Shown piece by piece: positions 27,019 through 40,835 of a DNA stretch of 64,000 bases. The stretch is from contig OX359248.1 of NCBI GenBank assembly GCA_947179485.1, positions 46,386,847 through 46,450,846 of the forward strand, in the 5' to 3' direction. This stretch comes from Allacma fusca (taxonomy: Eukaryota; Arthropoda; Collembola; Symphypleona; Sminthuridae). Numbering within the stretch: position 1 is the first letter of the stretch; each line of letters begins with the position of its first letter. A program made the position numbers and the translations under genes. Under the pieces are notes generated by a model. The model saw only the letters and a program-made list of their open reading frames with translations, searched no databases and had not been told where the DNA came from.

Positions 27019-30000
27019 AGCTCACTCCAATCTATCCATACATAGAGAATTTTGCCTTGAGATATAATTAGACCTCTCACCCTTTAAATACTTGTAAACT
27101 CGTCCCGTCTCAACTCTGTCCGTATGTATCCCTTACGGGGATATTTGCCAACGTAAACTTTCTCACGTAAGGACATGTATATTTTTTTACATATGACTTA
27201 ATTCGAGCCCATTCCAAAGTCGTACATACAATTAATTTCTTGCACAGCCCACATATGTATGCACGTCTCATTGCTAAACAGGGGAAAGAGGCATGCCTTT
27301 TCTGCTCTAATTTTACCATAAAAGGGCTAATAAAAATTCAAAGAAATGACACGTCTCCCTTTTATTTTCTAGTAATGTCGGAGCTGGACAGTATTTTCCC
27401 TACAAGATTCCCTGTCAAGATTGAACCACTAAAAATCTCACTTAAATCCTGTCATCCCTCACATCGTAAGTTTTGTTTTTATATGAGATTTCATTAATGT
27501 TATCAGCCCTTAACAGGATTACAGGCCCTGGCTCTGTATTGTAGTGTATACTGAACTAAAACGTTGCTCGTAGTTTTTTTCCTTCTAGTAATCCTTCCGG
27601 TGGTTTTGGAGGAATCATTTAATCATTTAATTTTTTTTACTGTTCTTATCTCTCTGTCACGTCGGGAGTTTAAGTGTTTGAGTCATACGCAGAGTCCACA
27701 GTATAAGTTGAGGAAGGAGTTCCTCCAAAATAATTTTCTCTTCCCGCCCGGCCCTACAGTACACACAAGAAAAAAAACCACTTGATGATAAACAAAAACT
27801 GGGAATTGCTATTGTCATAGGAAATTCTCCACGACTAAAATTATTATTGTCATTGTAATTCCTAAATATAGCGCGGAGTTCCACTCCGTGCTGAATATCC
27901 TGTAGAATAAAAATCTCAACAATTTAAAGGTGAAATGCTTCAAGTATAGTTATTATTCATGCAGGCTTCTGACTGGTGACTGTCATAATGTACATATATA
28001 AAATAATGGCGTCAGATGAAAAATAATAATGAGTCTGCACTTTCCTCTGGTGCGTTTCCCTCTCTCATATGAAACATAAACAAACGTTGCATAATGAAGC
28101 ATGGGTGTGCATATGTGTGTAGCGTCTAGCATAGGGCTTACATATGCAGCATAAAGTATAGACCATCCCGAAAGGTTGGTTATTCTCAGGGAAAAGTTGC
28201 TCGGCTAAAGGGCAATGGTATATCTATTTACGGCACTTATTCCCCATCCTTTTTCTTCCTGAAGGGAAATTCATGTAGCGTACATACTTACATACGTCGG
28301 GGAATGATATGCTCCAAGCCAGACAGTTATTGGCGTAGGTTGGGAACCCATAGATTATGTTCCAATTAGTGTCCATGGATTAGTGGAGCTCATATCTACA
28401 TATAAAGAGACCGCAGGTCCTGAAGCATACATACGTCCGTACTACCCTGGGAATCCTATACTCCAGCCCCATATAATTCCTGAGGGTGTACATAATTATA
28501 TCTACATACTTTACTGTACATATGTACATGAGGGGAAATGCAAGCTAATCACATGCAGGAGTTTCAGTATCTATCTACCTGTAGTACAAAAGTCAGTAGG
28601 AGTACATAGTAGCTCAAGATGAGCTGTACATACAATATGGGACTGATTGCAGACAGGATTTTTTCTCCCAAGATGACTTGATTTCCATTTCAATGAGGCA
28701 AAGGAACAAGGAAAATTACACATTTATTTAATCCCTATAAGTTTTTTTTCTTCTCTCCAAGTGATTAATTTTTTTCCTTTTAAATTTTTTTCCCCTCTCT
28801 TATATAGATACTCTTTAGACACAAGTATAAAATAAAATTGGGAAATTCCAATCCACAAACTATCTCTCCTCAAGTTCATTGACTACCAATGACTCATTTC
28901 CTATGCAGAGCGTCCCTAGTATCAATTATACAAATGCTCAAATTATTTTTTTTTTCTTTTTTCAATTTTCTTGACCCGCTCTAACGACAAGTGAGTTTTA
29001 CACAAAAGGAACGTTTTTCAGGTTTTTAAATTCCCTCTCCCTCTCCCTCCCTCCCCCTGACCACCACCTCCCCTCTCCCTCAAATGAAAATCCTCTCATT
29101 TACAGAGTCGAGAGGAAGATAATAGGAATTTACCGTAAACCTTGGCTAATATATGAATCAGCAAAGGAGTGGAAGTAAAAACTGTGAGTCGACAAGCGTA
29201 CAAAACGTTTGCAAATACTTAGAAAAAAATAACTGAGGCTTGAATGAGTTTCAAGCCCATGCCGAGGCATGGAGAAGGAGCTTATATATACATAAATTAA
29301 GGGGGAAATAACAGCCTTCCTCCTACTACATTTTAACATTGTAATCCTTCATCGTTAGTTACTTTACATGTAGATAGTATTTATTTGTTTAAAAAAATCC
29401 GAGCAAAAAAAAAATGTTTGAGGCGGCTGAAGTAACTCCAAGCTTATTATTCCTTGTATATAGACAATGGTAGTGTTTGATATAAAAAAAAAAAGAAAAG
29501 ACGAGCAAGGGGAAAAAAACCGACTCATCTTGTACGTGAACCAATGCTAATCTATTCACAGGGACATGACTCTGGCCAACGCTCAGACAATTCGATATGG
29601 AGCTTTTTTCTTGGGACTTCCTTCCTTCCTCCGTGTTAATGACAAAGTGCTAATGTGCCATTGCTTTTATATCGGGTAATTACAGTAAGGACATATTTGC
29701 TCGTTACTGTACATGCCCTGTAACAATGAACACAATCATACGTATTGTGCAATTTCCTATTTGAATTCTAATTACACTGACAAATACTCTACAGAGAACC
29801 TACCTTCCTTCAAAATCATTAGTTTTTATTTAACAAATTCATTTCGGGCCATTTAAAATCATGGGCCTGTGTATGTGCCTGCATTCTACATATAGACAGG
29901 GAGCCACGTCACTATTTTATTCCCCCTAGACCAATTAAGGGGCAATGGCAGAGAATATTGCCTCCTCACTCTGTACTGAATTTTCTGCCGAATTTGACAT

Positions 30001-30483
30001 TTATTTCACTGGTTCTTTTGGACTCTTGAAGGATTTCCGAAGCCTCATATTTTTTCTAACCCCTGTGACTGGAATTGTTGACGTAGGTCAGGACAAATAG
30101 TTCTGAAAACTCTGACTTAGAATTATCTTCAAAACTGGAGGAATGTTAATTTATTACGATTGCATTTTATATGACAGCTGGGGGGAATAGGGCTTGTGGT
30201 CCCTGGTGTATCTACCTATATAGCTAACTGTCCATTGTCCTTTAACAGTGACAATAAAAAAAACCTATTTAATTTGCGAAAACCCAGAGATTCTATGAAA
30301 TGACATTTTCCTTTCAACCAACTGGAACTTGTAATGTAATCAAAAAAATACATGCAGCCCTTTTCCTACTTGGCTCTACTAACTAAAGGAAAGACTGCTA
30401 TGCTCCATCCCGTATATAATTGATCCTGCCTTTTCTTACACGTCATTTGCCTAACATAATTACACCTGCATAAAAGTATGAGG

Positions 30484-30485
<2 letters not shown>

Positions 30486-30523
<38 letters not shown>
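30486..30523. repeat. (CA)n microsatellite
   Basis: A pure CA dinucleotide tract of about 36 bases. Confidence 0.92.
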
Positions 30524-31426
30524 TCACAGATGCAAATTAACTGAAGGCAAGTGACGTTGAACCGATCCTCAGGATGAGCCCCAACATTGTGATAATGAAG
30601 CACTTAATAACAATCAGTGAGGTGTTTTCCCCTCTAAGGAGTGTTCTCTCACAGTCTAAAACATTAATCATTAGGAAATTTAAAATAGCATCTCATTATC
30701 CAATACCCTCACTATAAATACCTACGTATGGGAACAGTTATGGAAATAGTCCTGGGGGGAGATTTTTCCTCTGAGAGTAAACTTGATGTATAATTGTACA
30801 CTGAAGAAGTATATAGGAGTCATTTAGTCCTCACAATATGGCATTAGGGATGGGTGCATTGAGTTTTAAGTAAATAATAGATTTGAGCCGTAGTTGCCTT
30901 ACTCCGTTGACTTTTGCAATTATGATTGGACTGTCATCTCTTGAGTATACATACAAAATACTCCTCACACCCATACAGCTAGCTATATCTATATGTAGCT
31001 TTAAGAAGGAATATATTCTTCAATATAATTATTTCTATCTGGAAATAAAATCCATCGCAGGTCTCTTCCCATTATGTGTATGGAAATCAAGGGTCTTCAT
31101 TGAGCATGGGACAGTCCAGCCCTGGGGGCAACAAATATATCTCTATGGGAATAAGTTGTTGCCATTTACCGTACGTTGGAAAAAGAATCGAGGATTTCAC
31201 GTTTCATTCACTTCTGGTTAACTTTCTTGTAAACTCCCAATCAAGGAGGGACGTACATACGGAGTTTAAACGTTTCAGTGGGATTTTGTAGGTACTCGCA
31301 GGCTATACACACATACTATATATCCCATCCGTTGGATACATATCTACGCTTGATCCTATAGATACATATATATCAAACTCCACGTCCATATCTACTTTTA
31401 TATATAGGCAATAAATTACAGTGGAT

Positions 31427-31600
31427 TCTTGCTACAAGAGACTTCCCAAAAAGAGCATTGTCTCTATGAGGATTGAAACGTTTTCACATATTCCTGTCAT
31501 TCTCAACATTTTCCTCCTATTGAGATTCATTTGCTTGTAGTGCCAATTTTTTTTTGTGACTTTCATGGGGTGCACTCTTTATAAAGACAATGCACTGCAC
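31427..31600. mobile_element. degenerate palindromic MITE-like repeat, copy 3
   Basis: It begins ACAGTGGATTCTTGCTACAA followed by GAGACTTCCC, matching the start of the next copy about 210 bases downstream. The interior has TTTTCCTCCTATTGAGAT, the reverse-complement counterpart of the family core. The 3' end is decayed. Confidence 0.5.
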
Positions 31601-31637
31601 TCATAACTATGTACGTGCGAGCAGGTGGGGATATTAC

Positions 31638-31795
31638 ATACAGTGGACTCCCACTGTACAAGAGAACCCTGGAAAGTGTTAAAGAGCAAGTAATTATATT
31701 TTTCTCCTGGAGAAAAATGTTCATTTGTTATTACTTTGAAAACTCCGTTGATCACAATGCTAGTTTACTATTTTGTAAATTGGTCCCTTGATGGT
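31638..31795. mobile_element. degenerate palindromic MITE-like repeat, copy 4
   Basis: It begins ACAGTGGACTCCCACTGTAC, then AAGAGAACCC. The interior has TTTCTCCTGGAGAAAAATG, a family-core block. It lies directly downstream of copy 3 in the same orientation. The 3' end is uncertain. Confidence 0.5.
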
Positions 31796-34700
31796 TCCCA
31801 GCTTGGTTGGCTAATTTTTTTGGAGATGCTATTCTGAGCAGAGTTCCCTGTAGGATCCAGTTATATCTATCTATGTATATTTTTGTAAGAGCTAGAGCTA
31901 GGCGGAGGAAACATGAGGAATTAAATTGTTGAAGTTGAGAGAATGGTATTTTGAAAGCTATCTTTAGACACTCGTACCTGTCAGGACTGGGAATTGAAAG
32001 ACTTACATAATGCTCAAGACTATACATGACAGATTTGCATTCTTCCGAAAAGAATCAGATGGAAAGTGACGTTGACAAAACGGCTGGTGGCTCATCAGCT
32101 CATCATTGAGCGTGGAGGGTTTGTGTGTGTGGTAGGAACGTTCCTATGTATATCTATCTATCCGCTTGTGGATATACTTACGCCATGGCTAAAAAAAAAC
32201 AATTCCCATCCTGTAAATCCTGGTGAGTATGTATATAGTGAGCATAGTGTGACTAGTATGTACAGCTGAGAGTAGTATAGATCCGTACAGATACCCAGGG
32301 ATGGGATGAATGAGTAAGGCTACATATATGATAGAGGCATGGCTGTTGCAAATTTTTCGGAAGCAATACCGTTATAATGACAAGGTGCTACCAAGTTGCC
32401 TGCGGTTACATTCCATCCCCGTATGATTACCTTTGGTCACATCTTTTTCCCGTTCTCTTGAGGAACGTGAAGTAAACCAACCAGAAGGAATTACTTTTTA
32501 CGTCAAAGCTATTTCAAAAAACTCGTGCTTCTTTTCATGCTTGAGACAGTCTCAGGTTATAGAGATCCATCCCATCACCCCCACCCCACCCCCTCCATTG
32601 CTTCCCCATCATATGGATACCCTCCACATCTGTACCTTGTTCTGAGAACCAAGTGCAAGTACGGTACAGAGAGCCCATTACCTTTAAAAACAGTCATTGG
32701 GATGCATACCTGAGACTATACAGTATATAGAATTCTAATATTATGGAAACCACTCCAACCCAACCACGTGCGAAGTGCAGTCTGAATGTCTCTATAGGAA
32801 ATGTTACATTACATAAATAATGCATACAACAAGTTCAGCCTTTCCATAGAGAGAGACCCCAACCACAAGAAATAATAATAAATTGCAAATTATCTTCAAT
32901 TATTCTACTGCATAATCATTATCCTGTGGAAACCATTCTTGAGATTTTTAAAACCATTTTCCCGTTTAGAATTACTATCTACAGAAAAAAAAAACCATGC
33001 GGTTTCCATAAACCTGCACCGTGCACCAGCTCCTTCTCAAATTTATGCGTCCGGTTCTAATCTAACTTGAGATCGTCCTCATGATGATGTGATCCCCTAT
33101 GCGTTCGAGGGGATCAAATAAAATTTATAATTATTATTATACACTCTGTTAGACAGACCGTCACATTTTATTAATTAGCTGTAATAATTAGCCATATTTT
33201 AATAATTACATCCTTCATTCCCAGGGAGTACCCTCTACAGATAGCTAGGATTGCACAAAATTGTGGAATTAAAAGAACACATTTTTATTTTCAAGTGAAC
33301 TGTCCGTGTAAAAGTTAAACTTGAGTAGCTCTACATTCTGATGTGAGTCCTGGTGCATTAATCCTGTGACATGGGTAATTTGATTTGTAACATTGTAATT
33401 TGTAATTATTATTAGGAGTACAGTCATAGACTAATTATTTTTACCTCCAACAATTTCTAGAACCATAAGTATCAGGCACGGGTGCGTTCCAGAAGAGTCT
33501 AAATGCTGAATGGATTTTGAGGATGATGTAATAATACCCCTATTTTTGTAGTCGGTATGACAAAATTGTGACTCACCAGAAGTAAACCAGTGAGTGCACA
33601 AAAATAACAGTTGATGAAATAAATTCAGAAATTCAATTCAATGGAGTACGAGAGCCCTATTGTGACAGGAGGTTTTTGTGTGCAAAAGTAATTGTGTCAA
33701 CAAATATAAAGGCGTTAGGCAGCGTGGAGCTGACCACAAGTAGGCTAAATCATTGATTGAATTCACATTTAGCATTTTTTATCCCTCCACAGTTGACTCT
33801 TAGTTGGAAGTGGTTGTATGCACATATTTAAATAAGACTTATTTTGGCTACAATTAAATCCCATGTAGTACACATTACAAGACATTAGCTGTACGGAAGC
33901 CTCAACTGGGCTCATATTTAAATCCCTTAAATCATGCGCCATGGACAGGGCTCCTCTTCAAGGGTTCTACATACGGAAATGCATTTTTAATAATTACTTT
34001 TTTTTTGTAATATAAGCTGTATCAAATGTGTTCCAAAATTCCGGTTCCATTGTACGAGACTCTATGGAGCACACATATGTAAGTAATTACATATAAAGTG
34101 TAGATATTTAAAGTCCATGGGAAATAAGGAGGGCCAATTGTCAACAGCATTTTGCCTCTGCAAAAATTTCCGGCTTTTATAACCCACACTTGAGTTTTAA
34201 GGGATTGTGTACCTATACATGCTCAATAAACGCATTGCTCCAACTAGTAATAGGAGATGTACAGTGCATGTTTTTAATTACTGTAGTTTAAAAAATATAA
34301 GCTGTAGATATAATTATGGTTATGCTCAAAAAAGAATTGAGGGTTTACATTAAAAAAAAGGAACGTTCAGGAGACACAATCAAACAATTAATAATGCTTG
34401 GAAATAAATATTTCAATGGATTATTATTCTTGAGGTGTGAAAAGTTTAGGTCAAGACTTGTCATACATTTATATGCATTATTGGTATGAAGGACAATAAC
34501 AAGGAAGCTTTGAAATTTAGATTTTAGGTGCTGGGCGATGCATGGAAGTGGTACCCTGACATCATTGGAGAGGTGACTGAACGTTTTAACTCTTTTTTCC
34601 CCCCCAGCTGTAATACCCACATTTAGCCACTACCATTAACAATGCATTCGTCACATCAAAGCTCATAGCCCCAGCATCCTCTCCATCAGCACTATATAGG

Positions 34701-34937
34701 AGCTCAGTAAGTATTGCCCTATTGAGTTACAGACATTTCCAATTTCACATTATAACCACATCAGCACTGACTTGGAGGGGTCGGTGAGCGGCCAGCTTTG
34801 ACAATTTTTACAATAACATTAATCGCTATTGACATTCAAAATGTCCCATGTCAACTCCCAACTCACTCATGCATGCCCATGCAATTTTTATAACCGAGGG
34901 GCTCACAATTAGATACTCAGTACTGTATTACAATTTA

Positions 34938-35095
34938 ATGACAAGTGTCAAATTACAGTACACTCTCCATACAAAAGCACCACTGAGGATTTGTCTCCTC
35001 CAGAAATTATCTTTAGCTCTGAGAATGAGAAAAATTAATTGCTCTAAATAGGAAGATATTTCTAAATGCTCAGAAATATCTTCGCTCCTGTAGAG
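34938..35095. mobile_element. degenerate palindromic MITE-like repeat, copy 5
   Basis: It starts ACAGTACACTCTCCATACAA then AAGCACCAC. Inside is GAGAAAAATTAATTGCTC, and near the end CTCCTGTAGAGAGCCC, as in other copies. It is more diverged than the copies at 31.4-31.8 kb. Confidence 0.4.
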
Positions 35096-35730
35096 AGCCC
35101 AATCAATTTAATTTTGTGAATGTTTTTTTTAGTATAAATTTTTGTAGTTTTAATTAATAGAGTATCCTTCCAATAAGAACTTACAATTCCCTTAGAAGAG
35201 CCATCCCTGCAGAAGAGCAAAAATATTCAGGATATTTCCAGTCAATTTTTAATTTTAGCTAGTTACAATATCATGTCGTCTCAGGAGTCAGAGTCTGATT
35301 CCTGGGATGCCCTTGTAAATATTACATAAGTTATCACTTTAATATCTATACAATGCATAATTTTACAAACAGGTGTTTTTGATTGATTTGTAAGAGTTGT
35401 AAAATGCTTAACTTAACCCAGGCCTAATCTTAAGCATAGAGTCGTACTACAGTTAGTATTGTTATATAAAAACTCCCTAAAATGTCAACAATGAATGTAG
35501 GGTGAATGTATAGTTAAGGCATAGTCGGTAAGTCACCACTTGGTTTAAAAACCTACGTTGGTCTCAAATCCTGGTAAAATAATCGTATCAAGTAATAATA
35601 ATAATAATTATTATAGGCAAGAATCCCTTTAATTACAAAATTAGTCAGATTTAATATGTAGATCGTAGAATATATAAGAGATTGGAATTGAATATTATTT
35701 TAATATAAGACTAATTATAATATTAGCAAT

Positions 35731-35758
35731 ACTCGGATCTCTGTACAGAGACCCGAGT
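35731..35758. repeat. 28-base near-perfect palindrome
   Basis: ACTCGG pairs with CCGAGT, and the centre TCTCTGTACAGAGA is fully self-complementary. The only flaw is one A/C mismatch between the two parts. It could extrude as a cruciform or form an RNA hairpin. No gene or transposon end is visible beside it. Confidence 0.8.
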
Positions 35759-36862
35759 TTAATTCAATACATCATTAAGTAAAGCACCTCCATATCATTA
35801 CTCACGAGTAGTACCATACGTTTCTATAATTATTACATGCACACTCACACACACATATATTTTAAAATTGTAAAACACACTCACATACTTGACATATTTT
35901 GATAGTGAAAGAGTCAAACAGAGCTGGAACTCAGAGCTCATAGAGAGAGATTAATGAGACAAAGAATTACATAAGTTGAAAGTGAATACTAACAATTACA
36001 ATTACAAGTATGATTTACACAAGTTACACATAGTGAAATGTTAAAGTACAAAGTTATTTACAATCTCAATTCAATCTGTAGTTTCAATTTCTGTATATAA
36101 ATTTCCAAAGGGTCTGTACAGTTATTAATTATCTAAATCCCTCCCTCCCGGGGATTACAATTCAATGGAGATCAATAGCCTTTGGGGAAAGGATCCAATG
36201 GTAGGAATTACAATTATTGTAAAAGTGTCTCCAAGTACCGTATTAACATCATTGACTCTGCATTTAAAATCCTTGGAAGAAATCTAAAAACCAATGGTTT
36301 GTCTTCCACACATTTACAGTGGGCACATTTCGAGAGAGTCCCTCTTGGAGTCCCTAAAATCTGACAATGAGTCAAAACATAAATTTGAACATTAAAATCA
36401 GATATTAGTTTCCAAGGGAAAAAATTTCTCCTTTAGAAAAAAAAATACCACATTTGATTTCATGGCCAATACATAGTATTTTTTAGTAGATGTGGGAAAA
36501 AATCTATACTATGCCTTTAAAAGTAAATGTGCAGTTACATCACTTGACTCCTCCGACATCTCAAATGGACAGGTAAGGGGGGGATGGGGATGAAGTTGTG
36601 TAGTAAACCTGTTCATTTCATTTATTGAGGGTGTGGAAATATACATTAAGATAACAATCATAAGCATACAATACTTTTGTGGCTAAGTGCACAAACACTC
36701 ACACATAGATACAGATAGAGACATAATGTATACGGCCCTTGGGATTTTTCTTATTGACAATTTCTTCCAAATTTTTTCCGTTGTAGTCCGAGAGAATCAA
36801 ATTGAAAAAAGCTGACCCTTCATTGAACGGCCAGATAGAACGGAACTGACCAGAGTAATAAT

Positions 36863-36868
36863 TTTATT
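36863..36868 (-). promoter_or_regulatory. possible polyadenylation signal AATAAA
   Basis: An AATAAA hexamer on the minus strand, 111 bases past the stop codon of the candidate terminal exon at 36980. The position suits a 3' UTR, but the hexamer is frequent by chance in AT-rich DNA. Confidence 0.25.
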
Positions 36869-36979
36869 TTGCGTTCTATAAAATTCTATAGGATGTTCCA
36901 TGGAATTGAGATAATTAAAACCTCAGGAATTGAACATTGTGGTGGGTTCATGTTTTTGTCCCATGAGGACAATCCCACC

Positions 36980-37102
36980 TCAAATTTTCCTATTCTCACA
37001 ACCACAACAGCCACAGAAGCAACTTAATAGCCTTCGTGCACAGCCCTTGTCCGGAGATTCTTGCTCAACTTGAGATGCATCGGATCCCCTGGCACTCGAC
37101 AT
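36980..37102 (-). CDS. candidate terminal exon, small protein with Cys-rich tail
   Basis: A strong acceptor on the minus strand (TATTTTTTCCCCCGTTCAG) precedes 37102. The frame starts with ATG and runs 40 codons to TGA at 36980. It reads MSSARGSDASQVEQESPDKG, then CARRLLSCFCGCCGCENRKI. The segment is clearly richer in GC than its surroundings. It is in phase with the upstream candidate exon at 37781-37924 (phase-0 junction), giving a predicted 88-residue protein. The cluster of six cysteines after two arginines resembles S-palmitoylated membrane-anchoring tails; that is inference from composition. An AATAAA lies 111 bases beyond the stop. I recognise no family. The exon could also start translation itself at its own ATG. 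Confidence 0.4.
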   Translation of the reverse strand: MSSARGSDASQVEQESPDKGCARRLLSCFCGCCGCENRKI

Positions 37103-37780
37103 CTGAACGGGGGAAAAAATACATTCATTTCAATCCATTTACTCCTCATCCATGTTTTGCTAGGAGTGAGGATACCTGGGGAAATTATAATTTACATGCT
37201 AATCCTCTCGTCACCATATCGAGTCTCGTGCAAGTCCGTGGTAATGGTACCATTAGGAATTATTGAGCAATGTCAAAATAAACGCAAAAGCTACACTCTG
37301 GTCTGATGAGGACATAATGACTAATTATCAGTGTCATATAAAGACCTACATAATTGCGAAAAAATTTTCCTGTTCCACTTCCGAACAAATGCTACCTATA
37401 GACAGAGTGACAATACTACAGTACTGCATTTCCACGTTATACAAAACCTTGATGACAATGTCGACGACAAATTCCTTTAGCATAATATGAGACCTGGACG
37501 GGAATAATAATACAGTATTTATTACAATAATTTATTCTTACACAAGTAGTACACATAATTATTTGTCCTACTAAAAATATTTGAAGAAGAACTTCGCAAC
37601 GCAATCTTTTCCAGCCCGTGGATTCCCATTTGATTGGAAAAGTGGAACAGGAAAATTTGGGGAAGGTTTGGGAATCCTACATTACAGAATGGTAAATAGT
37701 AAATAGTAAATAAAAATATTGAGATGAGTCAATCTATGTACAATTGAGGAAATTTTGAAAGAATTGAAATATTGAAATAC

Positions 37781-37924
37781 CCATTTCGGTGGATACTGTG
37801 GAAATGGTTTGATGACCACGTTGGAACGGTGTGGAGCTAAAGGATCGTCCGCATCCGACACTGTCGAAGATAACTTCTTCTTCTCATCCTTGAGAAATGA
37901 AGCAACAGCTCCAACAGATGCCAT
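37781..37924 (-). CDS. candidate first coding exon of the same small gene
   Basis: On the minus strand an ATG at 37924 opens 48 codons reading MASVGAVASFLKDEKKKLSS, TVSDADDPLAPHRSN and VVIKPFPQYPPKW. The frame then meets a donor (AAATGG|GTATTT) in phase 0. The frame remains open beyond the donor, but the sequence turns AT-rich and repetitive, which supports an exon end there. A 678-base intron would join it to the phase-0 exon at 37102. The peptide is hydrophilic with balanced codon use, unlike most open frames here. The donor is not a strong consensus. The family is unknown. Confidence 0.4.
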
Positions 37925-37929
37925 TACAG

Positions 37930-40830
37930 TACTTCTGATCCCTTGAGTATGTACTAGGGTTGAAAGACTCAACTGTCAAAAATAAATCTTTTGGGCTTGT
38001 TTTGTTTTTCCTAAGCACTTTTCCTTCACTTGATTACCATTTGAATACTATGGGATTAACATTTAGTGGTAAATATTAGTCTTGGGATGCGTCACATGAT
38101 ATTTTGTAACTATTAAATACAAATTGTGTTTAATGTTTCGAGAGACTTTTGGTGTTGTTTTATTATTTTATTTAAAAATTTTGATGAACCTTCCGGATTA
38201 TTTATAATTCTTTAAAATTGTCCCAGGAATCCAGTATGTGGGAGTTGTATCACAGTCCGACATTTCCAAAGGAGTTTCAAATGTACTTGAAGAGGGTTCT
38301 AGGGGGGAATGTGAAATACTAGAGAGGAAAGGTAAGTTAATTGGAAGTTCCGCGTTTATAATTAGAAAGGCGGAAAAATATTTGCCACACCTTGTGACAA
38401 CTTTGCCAGGGTCTGTACAAGTGGTAATCTTCCGACAAACTAAAACATTGCCTCAGCCTGAGATATACATTTTGTGGTGGATGAATTTGCGCAAAAAAAA
38501 ATATCATCCATGGAGTTGTGACAAAAGCAGTCTTTCATGATAATGATGTTGCCCGGAAAACCCTCTTCATAATTGCTTGGAGAATAACCATTGGCTTGGC
38601 TTAACTCCCTGTACTGTAGAAGTAATTCAATACAGTGCACATTCCTACTTGTGTGAGGAGCCTACACTTGTACTAATATTTACAAGCACGAGGATGTGGA
38701 CGTATTCATACATATACATAATTACATACATACACAATACACACAGTGTATGCAGATATAGTTTTACGTATGTCTCCTAATACCTATACTTTTGTTTGTG
38801 ACTCGGAGTGACGAAAACAGAGCTGCTCTCATCACATAAAAATATACGTTTTTTTGTAAATTAATAATCAATACTTCCTGGCATTTTTTTTTGCCTGTCG
38901 TTCACACCAGTCCATCCTTGAGCCTTGTTGTTAGCGTTCTAGGATTCCCGTAAAACAGTACGCATTTAAGTCAATGAGCAACCCTGGTCTTCTCTATATG
39001 ATGTCCATGTCACATAAAAGATTCCCAGGCGGAACTCTCCAACCACTTTAGTACAAGACATATGGATTCATATCCTTTCATTGCCCCCCCCCCCACAAAA
39101 TTCCTATTTCATATTCATACGCACTTGGAAATAATTACAGCACTTAAATAACATTACATATTCACATTCTTGCTTACAGCCCAAGCACTCCCGAGCAGAA
39201 ACCATTTCAAACTTGGATTTTATACGTGTATTGATTTCATACAAATACTGACCTTGTAAGGATAGCAGTTGGTCTAAAACTGGAGCAAATATTTTTTAAT
39301 ACAAAAACACAAACTCCAGCAGCATCCAATCAATTAAAACCAACACATTTCTGTATATTTCCTGTGGAGAGTCAAACAGCGTTTAGGTCAATTCTAACAG
39401 GTGTTTTAGTTCTCACAGAGACAATGTATGAATCACATGAAAATGAATCAGAATTTAAGCTAAGTACATATCTAACAGTGACACTGCGTCGTATTGACAA
39501 CAAGAAGAGATAAAATTTCATCAGCTCTTGACAGTATCAACGCTACATTTTTAACAGTCCACCTCATTTAATATCCCATGGTAAAGTAATAAAAATTATT
39601 TGCCACTGTATATAAGATTTTTTTTTATCTACGCGCAATATATCTTTGATAAATAATTCAGGAAGATCAATATTCCTGATTTTGACAGAGCTGAAGGATA
39701 ACCCTATCTCTCTCTCTCTCTCTGTATCTATATTTAAGAGTCCTTGTAGGAACGGATTCAATTCAAAGGTCCCATTTAGTAATATTTTCTTCCTGTAACA
39801 GATTACATCCTTTTTTACTAAAGCTTTTTCTATAGACACGAAAATATTTGGGTGCGCACTTCGTTTCCATAAAATTAATTTTGATTTCAGCTTTTTTGTT
39901 AATAAAAGCATTTGGATTTCCGGAGTGAAATTCTGCTGCTTTTAGGGATGCTCTTACAAACAATGTTTGACCTTCCAGAAAAAAAAAGTGTGGACGCTTG
40001 GGGTTCACTAATAATTGAGAATGCTATTGTTGATAGTAATTCGGAAAGGAACGGTATGTTCGTGTGAGGACAAGTCGGTAATTTTATTAGTCACGACATC
40101 TACTGGCATATATTGGAACCTTAGAAATAACATTAGTTTTCCCTTACCTCCAAGTAGGTCTCTGTGGATCTCCCTGGGACTACGGATGTGACAGGGATCC
40201 GTGTGTAGAGACAACACTGTGCTTTCCTCTCCTTTCCTTGGAACTTCCAAGCTTCCAGTCGTGCTCTATCCTTTCACTGGAATTTTCAGGTCAGGACTTT
40301 CTCCAGCCCTCCAGAGCTATCCTGTATTATGTGTGGAAATGAAGTCGGACGGGGGATTAAGTACTATTGAATATGAACAAAATCCTCCTAATTTCCGAAA
40401 GCATGATAATTTTTTGTCGTACCGATGAGTATGGATACTGATGAGCCGTATGTATGTATTTAGCTTCATTATAGTACATATGGAGCCTTCCACAGATTAA
40501 TTTTATTCCATTGATCATGACTGATCCTGGCTTCAATTGAACTGCATCTTCTCCATTTCTATAAGCCTCGAAAAGGAAATCAACATTTCCAGAAATGCAC
40601 GGTGAATTTTCCACGTATTACTTGAGCATATGGGCATCCAAGTTCCTTTTGATACCTTCAACAGAATTCCTCCCTTTCAAATGGAGATTTGAGGAATATT
40701 TTTCCAGAAATAAAACATCCTACCTTCATATACAGACTCCAATTCAAAACTAAGTATAGGAAATGTTGGAGTCGGATGAAATGCCATGAATTTTTCCCAG
40801 TAGTGTTTACGTCTACCAATACATTCAATG
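37930..40830. other. no gene recognised
   Basis: AT-rich DNA with a CT tract at 39708-39722. Two overlapping minus-strand frames at 39564-40008 are open (for example LTKKLKSKLILWKR and FVRASLKAAEFHSGNPN). They are Lys-rich without a recognisable domain, so they may be decayed coding sequence or chance. Confidence 0.35.
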
Positions 40831-40835
40831 CTTAG

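Larger units (their letters stand above)
19900..31420. other. long stretch with no gene recognised
   Basis: AT-rich intergenic or intronic DNA. Open frames are short and irregular. The longest nearby (19165-19611, minus) contains a fairly balanced stretch (SNPLPQIYHPEQNGWNT) that could be part of an exon, but it has no recognisable domain. CA tracts at 26538-26578, 26980-27018 and 30486-30523 are listed separately. No RNA genes are seen. Confidence 0.4.
31800..36860. other. no gene recognised; one MITE-like copy and a palindrome
   Basis: AT-rich DNA with TAA/ATT-rich stretches near 33.1 and 35.6 kb. It contains one palindromic repeat copy and one 28-base palindrome, both listed separately. 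No coding exon or RNA gene is supported. Confidence 0.4.
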
